Shown: positions 35,453 to 45,455, numbered from the stretch's first letter. The stretch is DNA of 64,000 bases from Moraxellaceae bacterium (GCA_003543245.1 DPJB01000007.1:84977-148976), one strand, 5' to 3'. The notes: generated by a model from the letters alone, not told the origin. Program-made: numbers and translations.

Positions 35453-36838
35453 ATGCAGAACCGTTACGACGTGGTGGTGATCGGCTCCGGTCCCGCCGGA
35501 GAAGGAGCGGCCATGAAGGCCGTGAAGGAAGGGCGCCGGGTTGCCGTGGTGGACAGCCGGCCCCGGGTAGGCGGCAACTGTGTGCACCTGGGGACCATTC
35601 CCTCCAAGGCACTGCGCCAGACCGTGTGGAACCTCATGCGCTTTCAGCGTGACCCCCTGTTTCAGCGTGCTGGTGCGGAGATCCGCAATGTTCCGCTGTC
35701 GCAGGTGCTGGCCAGCGCCCATCGCGTGATCGACAGTCAGGTCAGTGTGCACACCCGTTTTTACGAGCGCAATAACGTGCACCTGTATACCGGCAGTGCA
35801 CGCTTCGAGGGTGACCACACACTTTCCGTGATGACGCCGGATGGCGTGCGCGAGAAACTGGATTTCGAGCATGTGGTGATTGCCACCGGCTCGCGCCCGT
35901 ATCAGCCGGCCGATATCAATTTCAAACATCCGCGCGTGTTTGATTCTGACAAGATCCTGACGCTGGATTACCCGGTACACAAACTCATTATTTATGGTGC
36001 TGGTGTGATCGGGTGCGAATACGCATCGATTTTTGTGGGCCTGGGTTGCAAGGTTGACCTCATCAATACGCAGATGCAGTTGCTGTCGTATCTTGATGAC
36101 GAAATTGCCGATGCGCTGTCGTATTACCTGCGTGAACTGGGTGTACTGATCCGGCATCAGGAAGAATACGAGCGCGTTGAAACCTTTGATGACTGCGTGA
36201 TCCTGCATTTGAAGTCGGGCAAGAAGATCAAGGCCGATGCCATTCTCTGGTGCAACGGGCGTACCGGTAATACCGATACCCTGGCGCTGGACAAGATCGG
36301 GCTCAAGGCCAACAGCCGTGGCCAGCTGGCGGTGGATGAGCGTTACTGCACGGCGACACAGCATGTGTTTGCGGTGGGTGATGTGATTGGTCATCCGTCA
36401 CTGGCATCGGCGGCCTATGATCAGGGCCGCTGTGCGGCTGCACATATTACCGGTGCAATTGATGTGCCGCGTGTGGCCGAGGTGCCGACAGGCATTTACA
36501 CCATTCCGGAAATCTCCTCGCTGGGTAAAACGGAAAAGCAGCTGACCGAGGAAAAGGTGCCGTACGAGGTTGGTCAGGCATTTTTCCGGCATCTGGCGCG
36601 TGCGCAGATTTCCGGTGAAACGGTGGGCATGCTCAAGATCCTGTTTCACCGTGAAACGCTGGAGATTCTCGGTATTCACTGCTTTGGTGATAACGCCGCC
36701 GAGATTGTTCACATTGGTCAGGCAGTGATGCAGGGCAAGAACACCCTGGATTATTTTGCCAACACCACGTTCAACTATCCGACCATGGCCGAGGCCTACC
36801 GTGTGGCAGCACTGAACGGACTGAACCGTCTGTTCTGA
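35453..36838 (+). CDS. sthA: Soluble pyridine nucleotide transhydrogenase
   Basis: A 461-residue flavoprotein that moves reducing equivalents between NADPH and NADH in the cytosol. [21 protein letters not shown] binds FAD; the first redox-loop cysteine is kept but the second is threonine ([14 protein letters not shown]), which separates SthA from lipoamide dehydrogenases. [14 protein letters not shown] binds NAD(P). The ATG at 35453 has GGAGG upstream. In E. coli this enzyme is needed when NADPH is in excess, as on acetate, which fits the candidate acetate-type control site in its promoter and the nearby acs gene. Confidence 0.95.
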   Translation: MQNRYDVVVIGSGPAGEGAAMKAVKEGRRVAVVDSRPRVGGNCVHLGTIPSKALRQTVWNLMRFQRDPLFQRAGAEIRNVPLSQVLASAHRVIDSQVSVHTRFYERNNVHLYTGSARFEGDHTLSVMTPDGVREKLDFEHVVIATGSRPYQPADINFKHPRVFDSDKILTLDYPVHKLIIYGAGVIGCEYASIFVGLGCKVDLINTQMQLLSYLDDEIADALSYYLRELGVLIRHQEEYERVETFDDCVILHLKSGKKIKADAILWCNGRTGNTDTLALDKIGLKANSRGQLAVDERYCTATQHVFAVGDVIGHPSLASAAYDQGRCAAAHITGAIDVPRVAEVPTGIYTIPEISSLGKTEKQLTEEKVPYEVGQAFFRHLARAQISGETVGMLKILFHRETLEILGIHCFGDNAAEIVHIGQAVMQGKNTLDYFANTTFNYPTMAEAYRVAALNGLNRLF

Positions 36839-36866
36839 TCGGGGAAGGGCTGTAATAAATGATCTG

Positions 36867-36899
36867 AAAAAAGGGACGCTGCAGCAGCGTCCCTTTTTT
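36867..36899. terminator. Bidirectional terminator between sthA and DcaP-like gene
   Basis: AAAAAAGGGACGCTG and its complement with a 3-base loop form a strong stem with A and T runs on both flanks between two convergent genes. Confidence 0.92.
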
Positions 36900-36915
36900 G
36901 TTACGCGGATTTTCA

Positions 36916-38223
36916 TCAGAAACTGTATTTGCTGCTGAACTGCACTCGATCCATGTCGCCATCCTTGCCGTCTTCGGTTTCGCGCGTGGCGTGCGACAGC
37001 TCGATGCCGACATCCAGCCGGTCCAGCGGTGTCCAGATCAGGTTGGCCATCATGGACTCCACGCTTTTGGTGGTAGTGAGGCCGGTCTTGGCAACCGGAT
37101 TGTCGGCGGTGAACATCGAGAGGCTGCCCATCGAGCGCAGGCGTGGCGACCACTGGTGATGCAGGGCGACAAAGCCGGCAGTGAGGTCGATGGCCTCCAG
37201 TGCGCCGGTGGCATCCTGCACTACGTCGTTGACGATGTTCAGGCCGACATAACGACCGATGCCGCTGCCGGTGGTTGCCATGAAGCGCACGTCATTGCCT
37301 TCGCCCAGCCTGATCTTGCCGGAGAACGACACGCCAACACCGCTTTCGTTTTCTTTCTTGCCGGTAGTGCCGTCATGCGTGGCCAGTTCACGCAGCAGTG
37401 CGCCGAGGGAGAGATGACCGAAGTCGCCTTTCCACACATAGCGGGCCGTGATGTCCGGCAGGCGGTTATCGCCGCTGGTGAAATTGCAGGTGTTGGTGGG
37501 GGTGGTGGTGCAGGTTCCCGTAAATCCGGTGATGGCTGTTTCGGCATTTTCTGCCGAGACCGACAGGCCGCCAGCGGTGTAGCGCAGCTGCGTCTGTCGC
37601 GAGAACACCGTGCCTTCGGTAGGGCCGATGAAGTCCAGGCTGTCCGGCAGGGCGGCAGTGTCCTGAAAATTGCTCCATGCCTGGCCTACCAGCCAGCGGT
37701 CATACTGCACAAAGGCCTGACGCAGCTCCGGCTCGTAGCCATTGGAAACGCGTTCATTGCCATCCACGGCACTCATGAAATCCAGTTCGATATGCGTCTT
37801 GACGGATTTTCCGTTGGCGGGTGTTTCCGTACCAAAAATCAGGCGGCTCTGCTTGGCATGGGCATCGAACACCGTGCTGGAGGGCAATGTGCCGACCGGA
37901 ATGGCCGAGGGCAGGTAGAAATCGCGCAGGCCGCTGGTTTCGGCGACTTCGCCAGCCGAAAACTTGCTGAAAAGGGCGTCGGCCTTGACATAACCCTTGT
38001 AGGAAAAATGCGTACTGCTGGCTGGTGTTGTTGCAGGAGCGGCTGCTTTTTGTTGCGTCTCCAGCAGGGCAATGCGCTGCTTGAGTGATTCCAGTTCATT
38101 GGCGGCATTGTCATCTGCTGCCCTGGTTGTACCAGCAAGGGCAAGGGTCATGGACAGTGGCAGTGCGGCGAGCAGTGGCAGGCGCTGGCGGATGGTGTGT
38201 TGCGTGATGTGGCGGGTCGGCAT
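36916..38223 (-). CDS. DcaP-like trimeric outer-membrane porin
   Basis: A 435-residue outer-membrane protein with a signal peptide (about residues 1-35, ending TTRAAD). A coiled-coil segment follows (NELESLKQRIALLETQQ), then a beta-barrel starting FSYKGYVKADALFSKF and closing with the terminal phenylalanine of VQFSSKYSF. This is the layout of DcaP of Acinetobacter, a channel for dicarboxylates and related anions. AGGAG precedes the ATG. It is divergent from acs, and each of the two promoters has its own copy of the same palindrome, so this channel is probably induced with acetate use. Confidence 0.88.
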   Translation of the reverse strand: MPTRHITQHTIRQRLPLLAALPLSMTLALAGTTRAADDNAANELESLKQRIALLETQQKAAAPATTPASSTHFSYKGYVKADALFSKFSAGEVAETSGLRDFYLPSAIPVGTLPSSTVFDAHAKQSRLIFGTETPANGKSVKTHIELDFMSAVDGNERVSNGYEPELRQAFVQYDRWLVGQAWSNFQDTAALPDSLDFIGPTEGTVFSRQTQLRYTAGGLSVSAENAETAITGFTGTCTTTPTNTCNFTSGDNRLPDITARYVWKGDFGHLSLGALLRELATHDGTTGKKENESGVGVSFSGKIRLGEGNDVRFMATTGSGIGRYVGLNIVNDVVQDATGALEAIDLTAGFVALHHQWSPRLRSMGSLSMFTADNPVAKTGLTTTKSVESMMANLIWTPLDRLDVGIELSHATRETEDGKDGDMDRVQFSSKYSF

Positions 38224-38266
38224 GGTGGCGCTCCTGTGTGTTTTTTGTGCGCATCGGGCCCTTGCT

Positions 38267-38311
38267 GGTATAGGCCTCGCACCGGAGCAGAACCATTAGC
38301 CGATGGTCGTA
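38267..38311 (-). promoter_or_regulatory. Palindrome plus -10 element of the DcaP-like gene
   Basis: On the reverse strand TACGACCATCGGCTAA (38311-38296) is followed after exactly 23 bases by TATACC (38272-38267). Spacing and orientation mirror the acs promoter on the other strand. It shares a 13-base core, GACCATCGGCTAA, with the acs copy. Confidence 0.7.
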
Positions 38312-38374
38312 GCACTGCCGCATCATGGCGGGAAGCGGCGGTGGAAGGGCGCAGGCACAGGTGCGGCAGATGGC

Positions 38375-38419
38375 TTAGACCATCGGCTAATACCCCCTCT
38401 GGCAGTGGACTCCGATACT
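38375..38419 (+). promoter_or_regulatory. Palindrome plus -10 element of the acs promoter
   Basis: TTAGACCATCGGCTAA (38375-38390), matching 14 of 16 positions of the idealised palindrome, is followed after exactly 23 bases by GATACT (38414-38419). The -35 position next to the palindrome (TACCCC) is non-consensus, as expected for an activator-dependent promoter. Confidence 0.75.
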
Positions 38420-38447
38420 CGATGCAATTCCGCAGGAGGGATGCGCC

Positions 38448-40400
38448 ATGAGCGAGCCGAAAACCTATGCCGTGCCTGAGTACTATGCTGGTGCCGCAAC
38501 ACTGAGTGACGCCGACTACGAGCGTTTGTATGCCGAGTCGGTCAACAACCCCGATGTGTTCTGGGCGCGTGAGGCGCAGTGCGTAGACTGGAGCCGGCCG
38601 TTCACGAAAGTGAAGGACACATCATTTGATCGTGATGATTTTCATGTGCGCTGGTTTGAGGACGGTGAGCTTAATCTTTCGTACAACTGCCTGGACCGTC
38701 ATCTGGCCACCCATCCCGACAAGACCGCCATCATCTGGGAAGGCGACCATCCGGCAGAGCACAAGCATGTGTCCTATCGCGAACTGCACCGTGAAGTGTG
38801 CCGCTTTGCCAATGCCCTCAAGGCGGAAGGCGTGCAGCCCGGTGATCGCGTCACGATCTACATGCCGATGATTCCGGAAACCGCGGTTGCCATGCTGGCC
38901 TGCACCCGCATCGGTGCCGTGCACTCCGTGGTGTTTGGCGGATTTTCGCCGGATTCACTGGCGGGGCGCATTGCAGATTGCGACTCCAGAATAATCATTA
39001 CCGCCGATGAAGGCCTGCGCGGTGGCAAGACCGTGCCGCTGAAGGCGAATGTGGATGCTGCACTGGCCCACGATGCCACGGCTGATGTCGAAAAAGTGAT
39101 TGTGGTGCGTCGTACCGGTGGCCACGTGAGCTGGAAGCCTCACCGTGATCGCTGGTATCACGATCTGCTGGTGGGCCAGTCCGACGAGTGCCTGCCCCTG
39201 TCAATGAATGCAGAGGCGCCGCTGTTCATCCTGTACACCTCCGGCTCCACCGGCAAACCCAAGGGCGTGCTGCATACCACCGGTGGTTATCTGGTTTATG
39301 TCACCAGCACTTTCCGTCATGTGTTCGATATCCGTTCGGATGATGTGTATTTCTGCACGGCGGATGTGGGCTGGATTACCGGGCATAGCTACATGCTGTA
39401 CGGTGCGCTGAGTAACGGTGCCACCACGGTGATGTTTGAAGGCGTACCGCAGTATCCGGACTGGTCGCGTATCGGGCAGGTAGTCGACAAGCACAAGATC
39501 ACCATTCTCTACACGGCACCCACCGCCATTCGCGCGATGATGCGTGAGGGCGATCATCATGTGCGCCTGAGCAACCGGCACAGCCTGCGTCTGCTCGGCT
39601 CGGTGGGTGAGCCCATCAATCCCGAAGCGTGGGACTGGTATCACCGTGTGGTGGGTGAGGGGCGCTGTCCGATTGTGGACACCTGGTGGCAAACGGAAAC
39701 CGGCGGCATGCTGATCTCGCCGTTGCCCGGCGCCACGCCACTCAAGCCCGGCTCTGCCACGCGGCCGCTGTTTGGTGTGCAACCGGCCATTGTGGATGCC
39801 GAAGGCAATCTTATCGAGGGTGCCTGCGAGGGGAATCTCGTGCTGCTGGATTCCTGGCCCGGCCAGATGCGCACGGTTCACGGGGATCACCAGCGCTTTA
39901 TCGAAACGTATTTTTCCACGTATCCCGGCATGTATTTCACTGGTGATGGTGCGCGCCGCGACGCGGACGGTTATTACTGGATTACCGGGCGTGTGGATGA
40001 CGTGCTGAACGTCTCCGGCCATCGCCTGGGCACGGCCGAGGTGGAAAGTGCGCTGGTGTCACACCCGGCAGTATCCGAAGCCGCCGTGGTGGGCATGCCG
40101 CATGACATCAAGGGGCAGGGTATTTATGCCTACGTCACGCTGCAGGCGGATCGTGAGCCGGATGAAAAGCTACGCAAGGAATTGCGTGACTGGGTGCGTC
40201 AGGAAATCGGCCCGATTGCCACGCCCGATGTCATCCAGTGGGCGCCTGGCCTGCCAAAGACACGTTCCGGAAAAATCATGCGCCGCATCCTGCGGAAAAT
40301 TGCCGCGCACGAACTGGAGGGACTGGGGGATACATCGACGCTGGCAGATCCATCAGTGGTAGACAGTCTGATTGAAGGACGTCTACAGTTGGTCTCATGA
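38448..40400 (+). CDS. acs: Acetyl-CoA synthetase
   Basis: A 650-residue AMP-forming acetate:CoA ligase. [11 protein letters not shown] is the ATP-binding P-loop, TWWQTETGG the adenylate signature, and the C-terminal [11 protein letters not shown] holds Lys609, the lysine acetylated in other Acs enzymes to switch off activity. Full length and complete motifs indicate a working enzyme. GGAGG lies before the ATG. Its last codons overlap the next gene by four bases, so acs and its regulator are translated together. It has a palindrome-type promoter. Confidence 0.97.
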   Translation: MSEPKTYAVPEYYAGAATLSDADYERLYAESVNNPDVFWAREAQCVDWSRPFTKVKDTSFDRDDFHVRWFEDGELNLSYNCLDRHLATHPDKTAIIWEGDHPAEHKHVSYRELHREVCRFANALKAEGVQPGDRVTIYMPMIPETAVAMLACTRIGAVHSVVFGGFSPDSLAGRIADCDSRIIITADEGLRGGKTVPLKANVDAALAHDATADVEKVIVVRRTGGHVSWKPHRDRWYHDLLVGQSDECLPLSMNAEAPLFILYTSGSTGKPKGVLHTTGGYLVYVTSTFRHVFDIRSDDVYFCTADVGWITGHSYMLYGALSNGATTVMFEGVPQYPDWSRIGQVVDKHKITILYTAPTAIRAMMREGDHHVRLSNRHSLRLLGSVGEPINPEAWDWYHRVVGEGRCPIVDTWWQTETGGMLISPLPGATPLKPGSATRPLFGVQPAIVDAEGNLIEGACEGNLVLLDSWPGQMRTVHGDHQRFIETYFSTYPGMYFTGDGARRDADGYYWITGRVDDVLNVSGHRLGTAEVESALVSHPAVSEAAVVGMPHDIKGQGIYAYVTLQADREPDEKLRKELRDWVRQEIGPIATPDVIQWAPGLPKTRSGKIMRRILRKIAAHELEGLGDTSTLADPSVVDSLIEGRLQLVS

Positions 40401-41062
40401 AACTGATTATTGCTGACGACCATCCACTCTTCCGCGACGCGCTACGGCGCGCGGCGGAAGTACTGTTGCCGGATGCACATATTCTGGAGGCGGACAGTGT
40501 GGCTGCGCTGCAGACACTGCTGGAACGCGAGCCGGATACCGACCTGTTGCTGCTGGACCTGCACATGCCGGGTGCCACGGGATTTTCCGGGCTGGTGTTT
40601 GTGCGGGCACATCATCCGTCAGTGCCGGTGATTGTAGTCTCCGGCAATGAAGAACCCCAGGTGATGAAGCGTGCCATGGCACATGGTGCCAGTGCCTACA
40701 TTCCCAAGTCGTCGTCCACCGACCGCATGCGCGAGGCCATTCAGGCCGTGCTGGATGGTGATACCTGGTTGCCGCCGGAAGTGAATGCTGCCGACCATCG
40801 TCTTTCCGTCGACGAGGCGGATATTGCCCGCCGTGTGCGGGAACTTACACCGCAGCAGTTTCGCGTGCTGATGATGCTGGCCGATGGCCTGCTCAACAAG
40901 CAGATTGCCTACGAGCTGGGTGTTTCCGAAGCGACCATCAAGGCGCACATGACCGCCATCCTCAAAAAACTGGGTGCCAGCAACCGTACGCAGGCAGTCG
41001 TTGCGGCTGCACGCCTGCAGATTGACCCCAGCATGCGCATCGAGGTGGTTGAGGAAGAGTAA
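40397..41062 (+). CDS. crbR: NarL/LuxR-type response regulator, CrbR/ErdR-like
   Basis: A 221-residue regulator with receiver domain ([16 protein letters not shown], phosphoacceptor Asp54 in [10 protein letters not shown], switch lysine in YIPKSSS). A LuxR helix-turn-helix follows ([42 protein letters not shown]). Its position directly on acs, together with a CrbS-type kinase in the same window, identifies it as the CrbR/ErdR partner of the acetate switch. It overlaps acs by ATGA. It is the prime candidate to bind the 16-bp palindrome found at five promoters here (inference). Confidence 0.88.
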   Translation: MKLIIADDHPLFRDALRRAAEVLLPDAHILEADSVAALQTLLEREPDTDLLLLDLHMPGATGFSGLVFVRAHHPSVPVIVVSGNEEPQVMKRAMAHGASAYIPKSSSTDRMREAIQAVLDGDTWLPPEVNAADHRLSVDEADIARRVRELTPQQFRVLMMLADGLLNKQIAYELGVSEATIKAHMTAILKKLGASNRTQAVVAAARLQIDPSMRIEVVEEE

Positions 41063-41124
41063 GTCCGTTTACTCCTTCGCTGTTTTACCCAACGTTCTTC
41101 GCAAATTGCAAAACTGCGGGCAAA

Positions 41125-42435
41125 TCAGGCCTGACCCACGGCATCAATGTTTTCCAGCAGCACGGCTGCACCAAGACCGCCACCGGCACAGGTGGAAATC
41201 ACCGCATAACGCTTGCGGGACTGACGCAGACGCTGCGCTGCCGTCATGAACAGGCGCACGCCGGTCGCGGCAAAGGGATTGCCCAGCGACAGCGAGCCGC
41301 CCCAGCTGTTGAGCTTGTCCAGGGGGATTTCACCCACCGGTGCGTTGCGGCCAAACTGCGCAGCAACAAATTTTCCGTCTGCCATGCACTGGCGATTGAT
41401 GAGCACCTGGGTGGCAAAAGCCTCGTGAATTTCCCAGACATCAATGTCGTCATAGCCAAGGCCGTTACGCTGCAGCAGTTTGGGAACAGACATGGCCGGG
41501 CCGAGCAGCATTTCTTCCTGCAGGCTGGGCACACCAACCAGACAGTAATCGCGAATCACCGCCTGCACATCCAGCCCCTGTGCACGTGCGCTGCCAAGGC
41601 TGCCCAGCAGCAGGGCGCCAGCACCGTCGGAGAAGCGCGAGGAGTTACCAGGTGTGATGATGCCGTGCTCACGATCAAACGCCGGTGTGAGACGGGACAG
41701 TGTGTCTGTGGTGGCATCGGCGCGCGCAGTGTTGTCTTCCGTCACGGTGACGGTGCCGACCTGCACCGGGATGATCTGTTGTCTGTAGTAACCGTTTTTT
41801 GTGGCCTCAATGGCACGGGCGTGGCTGCTCGCGGCAAATGCATCGCTGGCACTGCGGGTGGCACCGTATTTTTTTGCCATGATTTCGCAGGCGGCACCCA
41901 TGGTGAGGCCGGTAGTGAAGTCAGAGCTGCTCGGTGCCTCCAGCTTGAAGTCTCCCGGGCGCAGGCCGGCCAGAATGCGCAGCCTGTCCTTGCCGCTTCT
42001 GCACTGACGCAGTTTCATCAGCATGCGACGCATGTTCTGTGACAGGCGCACTGGCACATCCGAGAAATTTTCAGTGCCGGCGGCAATGCCCATGTCCAGA
42101 CGGCCCAGTGCAATCTGGTCACAGATATTCATCACACCCACGGACGGCGAGATGCCGGCCATGGCCACGGTGTAGGCCGGAATGGTGCTGGGCAGTCCGC
42201 CTGCCAGCATGCTTTCGCGTGCCACATTGGTGGTGTTCACCTCGTGCAGTACGGTGCCCATTACGACCAGACCGATTGTCTGTACATCCACCGGGGCGCG
42301 TTGCATCACCCCCGCGATGGCTTTTGCACCCAGTTCATAACTCATCAATGGCGAGTAGGCGCCGGCACTGTCCAGAAACGGTGTGCGTGCGCCGGCAATC
42401 AGTACGGGAAGGCGGTCATCCGGACGTGATGTCAT
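41125..42435 (-). CDS. Thiolase-family protein (HADHB/FadI-like) lacking two catalytic residues
   Basis: A 436-residue thiolase-superfamily protein aligned over its whole length with the beta subunit of fatty-acid oxidation complexes. His337 in HEAFA and Cys416 in TCAGGG are kept. But the acylated cysteine of the motif TVxMACIS is glycine here (TVAMAGIS, Gly94), and the GHP histidine is asparagine (LGNPFAATG, Asn386). The DNA reads clearly as GGC and AAT. The protein may be non-thiolytic or use another mechanism. It is downstream of a MaoC-like gene, overlapping it by four bases. Confidence 0.85.
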   Translation of the reverse strand: MTSRPDDRLPVLIAGARTPFLDSAGAYSPLMSYELGAKAIAGVMQRAPVDVQTIGLVVMGTVLHEVNTTNVARESMLAGGLPSTIPAYTVAMAGISPSVGVMNICDQIALGRLDMGIAAGTENFSDVPVRLSQNMRRMLMKLRQCRSGKDRLRILAGLRPGDFKLEAPSSSDFTTGLTMGAACEIMAKKYGATRSASDAFAASSHARAIEATKNGYYRQQIIPVQVGTVTVTEDNTARADATTDTLSRLTPAFDREHGIITPGNSSRFSDGAGALLLGSLGSARAQGLDVQAVIRDYCLVGVPSLQEEMLLGPAMSVPKLLQRNGLGYDDIDVWEIHEAFATQVLINRQCMADGKFVAAQFGRNAPVGEIPLDKLNSWGGSLSLGNPFAATGVRLFMTAAQRLRQSRKRYAVISTCAGGGLGAAVLLENIDAVGQA

Positions 42436-43361
42436 TTTTTCGTGGCCCCTTGCGGCAGAAAGCTGCCGACCTGATACAGGTTGTTGTCCGCGTCGATCAG
42501 GCGGACGGCGTAGCGACCATCTGCGCCGGGTGTACGGGCGGTCTGGATATGCAGCACCGGGCTTGGCAATGGCAATGGTTTGATGAAGCGGATGTCGATG
42601 TCGCTGATGGTGACACCGCTGCGCTGCACGGCCTCGAACACCTGCGCAAAGGCGCCATAGCCATGCATGATGCAGCCGCGAAAACGGGTGTATTTTGCAA
42701 ATGCCGGCAGCGTATGGATCGGATTGAAATCACCGGTCAGGTAGAAAAATTTCACGCCTTCATTTGCCGCCGCCTGCCATTTGGCCACCGTCTGGTAGTC
42801 CGGCTCGGTTCGTGCGGCGGCCTTGTCGGTGTCCGGGCGTTTTTTCAGCATCACGGCGGCCATGGCATCGACGGTGATGGCATTGGGCGCACTGGCAGTG
42901 CCAACCTCAACACGGGAATGAATGCGGGCACGGTACCCGTCGTCAGAGGCCTCGACGAGTTTGCCGCGCAGCACGAGCGTTTCCCCGGCCGGCAGTGGCG
43001 TGTGGATTTGCAACCGCACACCCTGGTTGAGCACGCTGAGCAGCGGGTAGGGTGATTGCGCCGTCAGTGCCGACACCATTGGCAGGGCAATGCGGGCACT
43101 GACCATGTGGGGCGGAATGCTGCCGGCATAGCGCGACGGCTCTGCACCAGCCCAGGCCTTGTAGGTATCCAGCAACAACGCCGAGGGCGGCGTCTGCAAC
43201 TGCGTCAGCGTGGCGTTGGTGGCCGGGTTCTTGCGCGGCAACAGCGACCGCGCGGCACCGATCAGGAAGGCACTGATGGTGGCGGTCTGCTCGGTGAGCA
43301 GGCGAGCGGGAATGACGGCCGGGGTCATGGCAGGAGTGATAGCAGGGGAGACAACAGACAT
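42432..43361 (-). CDS. MaoC-family enoyl-CoA hydratase-like protein
   Basis: A 309-residue protein with a double-hotdog layout. The hydratase-2 signature is in YLTGDFNPIHTLPAFAKYT (Asp, Asn and His of the catalytic motif) followed by CIMHGYGAFA. It probably hydrates enoyl-CoA or a related thioester. The gene overlaps the thiolase-like gene by ATGA, so both form an operon for acyl-CoA metabolism. The start is uncertain: no Shine-Dalgarno precedes any of the candidate ATGs. It is divergent from an AraC-type regulator. Confidence 0.85.
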   Translation of the reverse strand: MSVVSPAITPAMTPAVIPARLLTEQTATISAFLIGAARSLLPRKNPATNATLTQLQTPPSALLLDTYKAWAGAEPSRYAGSIPPHMVSARIALPMVSALTAQSPYPLLSVLNQGVRLQIHTPLPAGETLVLRGKLVEASDDGYRARIHSRVEVGTASAPNAITVDAMAAVMLKKRPDTDKAAARTEPDYQTVAKWQAAANEGVKFFYLTGDFNPIHTLPAFAKYTRFRGCIMHGYGAFAQVFEAVQRSGVTISDIDIRFIKPLPLPSPVLHIQTARTPGADGRYAVRLIDADNNLYQVGSFLPQGATKK

Positions 43362-43374
43362 GAGCAACACACCA

Positions 43375-43394
43375 GATGGTCAGATGACACCATC
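43375..43394. repeat. Inverted repeat in the MaoC/AraC divergent promoter
   Basis: GATGGT and ACCATC are separated by eight bases just upstream of the MaoC-like start. It is a candidate operator for the divergent AraC-type regulator. Confidence 0.4.
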
Positions 43395-43526
43395 ATGGCG
43401 GACAAAAGGGGTGGTCTGAAGGGAGGATGACGACAAGGGGCATGCAGAAAGTGACAGCTGCGCCGCGCTCAGGCAATCTAGAGCCAGACGATCTCATTCT
43501 TCCCTGCGAATTCTCTGGAGCTGCCC

Positions 43527-44558
43527 TTGCGTTATCCCGTCACCTATTCCCGGTTGCTGGCGCGCGAGCTGAGGCTTGATGCGAAGGGGCAGGCCGGGCT
43601 ACTGGCGGGTACAGGCCTGACGCCGGAGGATCTAGCGGCCCTGGACCAGCTCATCAGCGAAGCAGACCAGCTCACCATCATCCGCAATGCCTTGCAACTG
43701 GGCGGTCGGCCCACGCTGGGGCTGGAGATAGGCAGTCGTCTGTCGCTGGCCGCGCATGGCCCTCTGGGCCAGCTGCTGTCGTCCAGCCCGTCACTGGGCG
43801 ATGCCTGGCGGGCGCTGGAGCGCTTTCATGCCCTGCGCGTGCCACTGGTGCAGTTATCGCGGCGCGTTGACGGCGACCGGATGGCAATCTGTCTCACGCT
43901 TCAGCACACGCCGGATGAGGCCGGCCTGTTTCTCATCGAGGTCATGATGGTGACGGTGCAGCGCGGTATCGAGTTGCATATCGGCCGTCGTCTGCGTGAG
44001 GCGACCCTGCAGTTTGCCTATCCGCCGCCCGCGCATGCAGAGGCCTACTCACGCTATCTGCATGGCAGGTGCGAGTTCGGGGCCGCGGAGACTGCTCTGG
44101 TCATTCCGCTGGCATTGATGGAGCAGCCCAATCCCTTTCGCGACCAGCGCGCGTGGCAGCAGGCCCTGCAGCATTGCGAGTTGCTCGAACAGTCACTGGA
44201 ATCCGGGTCGCCGGCAGTGTGGAGCAATCGCATCACGCACCTGTTGCAGCAGAACCCGGGGCAGTTGTGGACGCTGCTCAAGGTGGCGGCACATTTCAAT
44301 CTGTCGCCGCGCACGCTCATGCGTTATCTGGGTGCGGAAGGCACCAGTTATCAGGATGTTCTTGATCGCGAGCTGGCGCGTCAGGCCCTGTTGCACATGA
44401 GCTCGCCACGGCACACCACGGAGTCGGTGGCGCTGGCACTGGGCTATCAGGATGCCACGGCATTCCGGCGGGCATTCAAGCGCTGGTTTGGCGAGCCACC
44501 TTCGGTTTACCTGAGGCGTAACCACGAGATTTACCTGAGGAATGACAAGTCAGGCTGA
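43527..44558 (+). CDS. AraC-family transcriptional regulator
   Basis: A 343-residue regulator with the same architecture as the one at 4289. The effector domain contains LEIGSRLSLAAHGPLGQLLSSS in sense and FAYPPPAHAEAYSRYL, and the C-terminal double helix-turn-helix reads AAHFNLSPRTLMRYL and SVALALGYQDATAFRRAFKRWFG. The start is TTG at 43527 with CTGGAG six bases upstream. It is divergent from the MaoC-thiolase operon and upstream of a short-chain dehydrogenase, and probably controls one or both. Confidence 0.9.
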   Translation: MRYPVTYSRLLARELRLDAKGQAGLLAGTGLTPEDLAALDQLISEADQLTIIRNALQLGGRPTLGLEIGSRLSLAAHGPLGQLLSSSPSLGDAWRALERFHALRVPLVQLSRRVDGDRMAICLTLQHTPDEAGLFLIEVMMVTVQRGIELHIGRRLREATLQFAYPPPAHAEAYSRYLHGRCEFGAAETALVIPLALMEQPNPFRDQRAWQQALQHCELLEQSLESGSPAVWSNRITHLLQQNPGQLWTLLKVAAHFNLSPRTLMRYLGAEGTSYQDVLDRELARQALLHMSSPRHTTESVALALGYQDATAFRRAFKRWFGEPPSVYLRRNHEIYLRNDKSG

Positions 44559-44647
44559 GTCTGCATGCCGGCAAGTTTCCAGTTGCCGGCCAAACGCCGC
44601 ATAATGATTTCTGGTGTTCCACTCCCCGTAACCGTTCCGGAGTCATG

Positions 44648-45421
44648 ATGAAACGTCCCAGTATTTTTATTACCGGTGCTGCTGCCGGTATTGGTCGTGC
44701 AGCTGCCCTGCACTTTTCACGGCAGGGATGGTTTGTCGGTGCGTTCGACGTGGATGAGGTTGGTCTGGCGGGACTGAAGGCCGAGCTGGGCGAGTGCGTG
44801 ACCGGCAAACTGGATGTGTGCGATTACGCAGCCTGGGTGACGGCGCTGGAATCCTTTTTTGTTGCTGCAGGCGGGCGTCTGGACGTGCTGCTCAACAATG
44901 CCGGCATTCTGGCATCGGGGCCCTATGAAAATACGCCGATCGAGCGTCATCACCTGATTGTGGATATCAACATCAAGGGCGTGATGAATGGCTGTCATGC
45001 AGCATTGCCATGGTTGCAGCGGACACCGCGCAGTCGTGTCATCAACATGGCCTCTGCCTCGGCCATTTATGGCCAGCCTTCGCTGGCCACGTATTCAGCC
45101 ACCAAGTTTGCCGTGCGCGGACTGACCGAGGCACTTGATCTGGAGTGGCAACAATTCGGTATTCGTGTGATGAGCGTATGGCCGCTGTTTGTGCAGACCG
45201 CCATGGTTGACGGCATGGATGCAAAAAGCATCAGCGCACTGGGCGTGAAGCTGACGGCACAGGACGTGGCCAACGTGATCTGGCAGGCGGCAATGCATGA
45301 CGGCAGGCCGAAAGTGCACTGGCCCGTGGGCTTGCAGAGCAAGCTGTTCCAGCAGACATCAAAGTATTCACCGGAATGGCTTAACCGCTTTATCAATTTT
45401 CACATTGCCGCCAGGCATTGA
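44648..45421 (+). CDS. Short-chain dehydrogenase/reductase (SDR)
   Basis: A 257-residue classical SDR. FITGAAAGIGRAAAL binds the nucleotide, LNNAGI is the structural NNAG motif, and the catalytic set is Ser in MASASAIYG, with Tyr and Lys in YSATKFA. It resembles reductases of fatty or hydroxyacyl substrates, with a C-terminal extension FQQTSKYSPEWLNRF seen in many uncharacterised members. Two adjacent ATGs exist; the second has the better distance to GGAG. It lies in a lipid-metabolism neighbourhood and is followed by a terminator. Confidence 0.9.
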   Translation: MKRPSIFITGAAAGIGRAAALHFSRQGWFVGAFDVDEVGLAGLKAELGECVTGKLDVCDYAAWVTALESFFVAAGGRLDVLLNNAGILASGPYENTPIERHHLIVDINIKGVMNGCHAALPWLQRTPRSRVINMASASAIYGQPSLATYSATKFAVRGLTEALDLEWQQFGIRVMSVWPLFVQTAMVDGMDAKSISALGVKLTAQDVANVIWQAAMHDGRPKVHWPVGLQSKLFQQTSKYSPEWLNRFINFHIAARH

Positions 45422-45455
45422 TTGAAATGCACTGAAAAAACACAGTGCAGCGCGC

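Noticed and set aside
36898..38088. 396-codon forward frame opposite the DcaP-like porin
   Set aside because: Antisense to a gene with a signal peptide and beta-barrel end; no support of its own.
43480..43500. Sequence resembling the acetate palindrome near the AraC start (CTAGAGCCAGAC)
   Set aside because: Only a few bases match and the second arm and spacing are absent.
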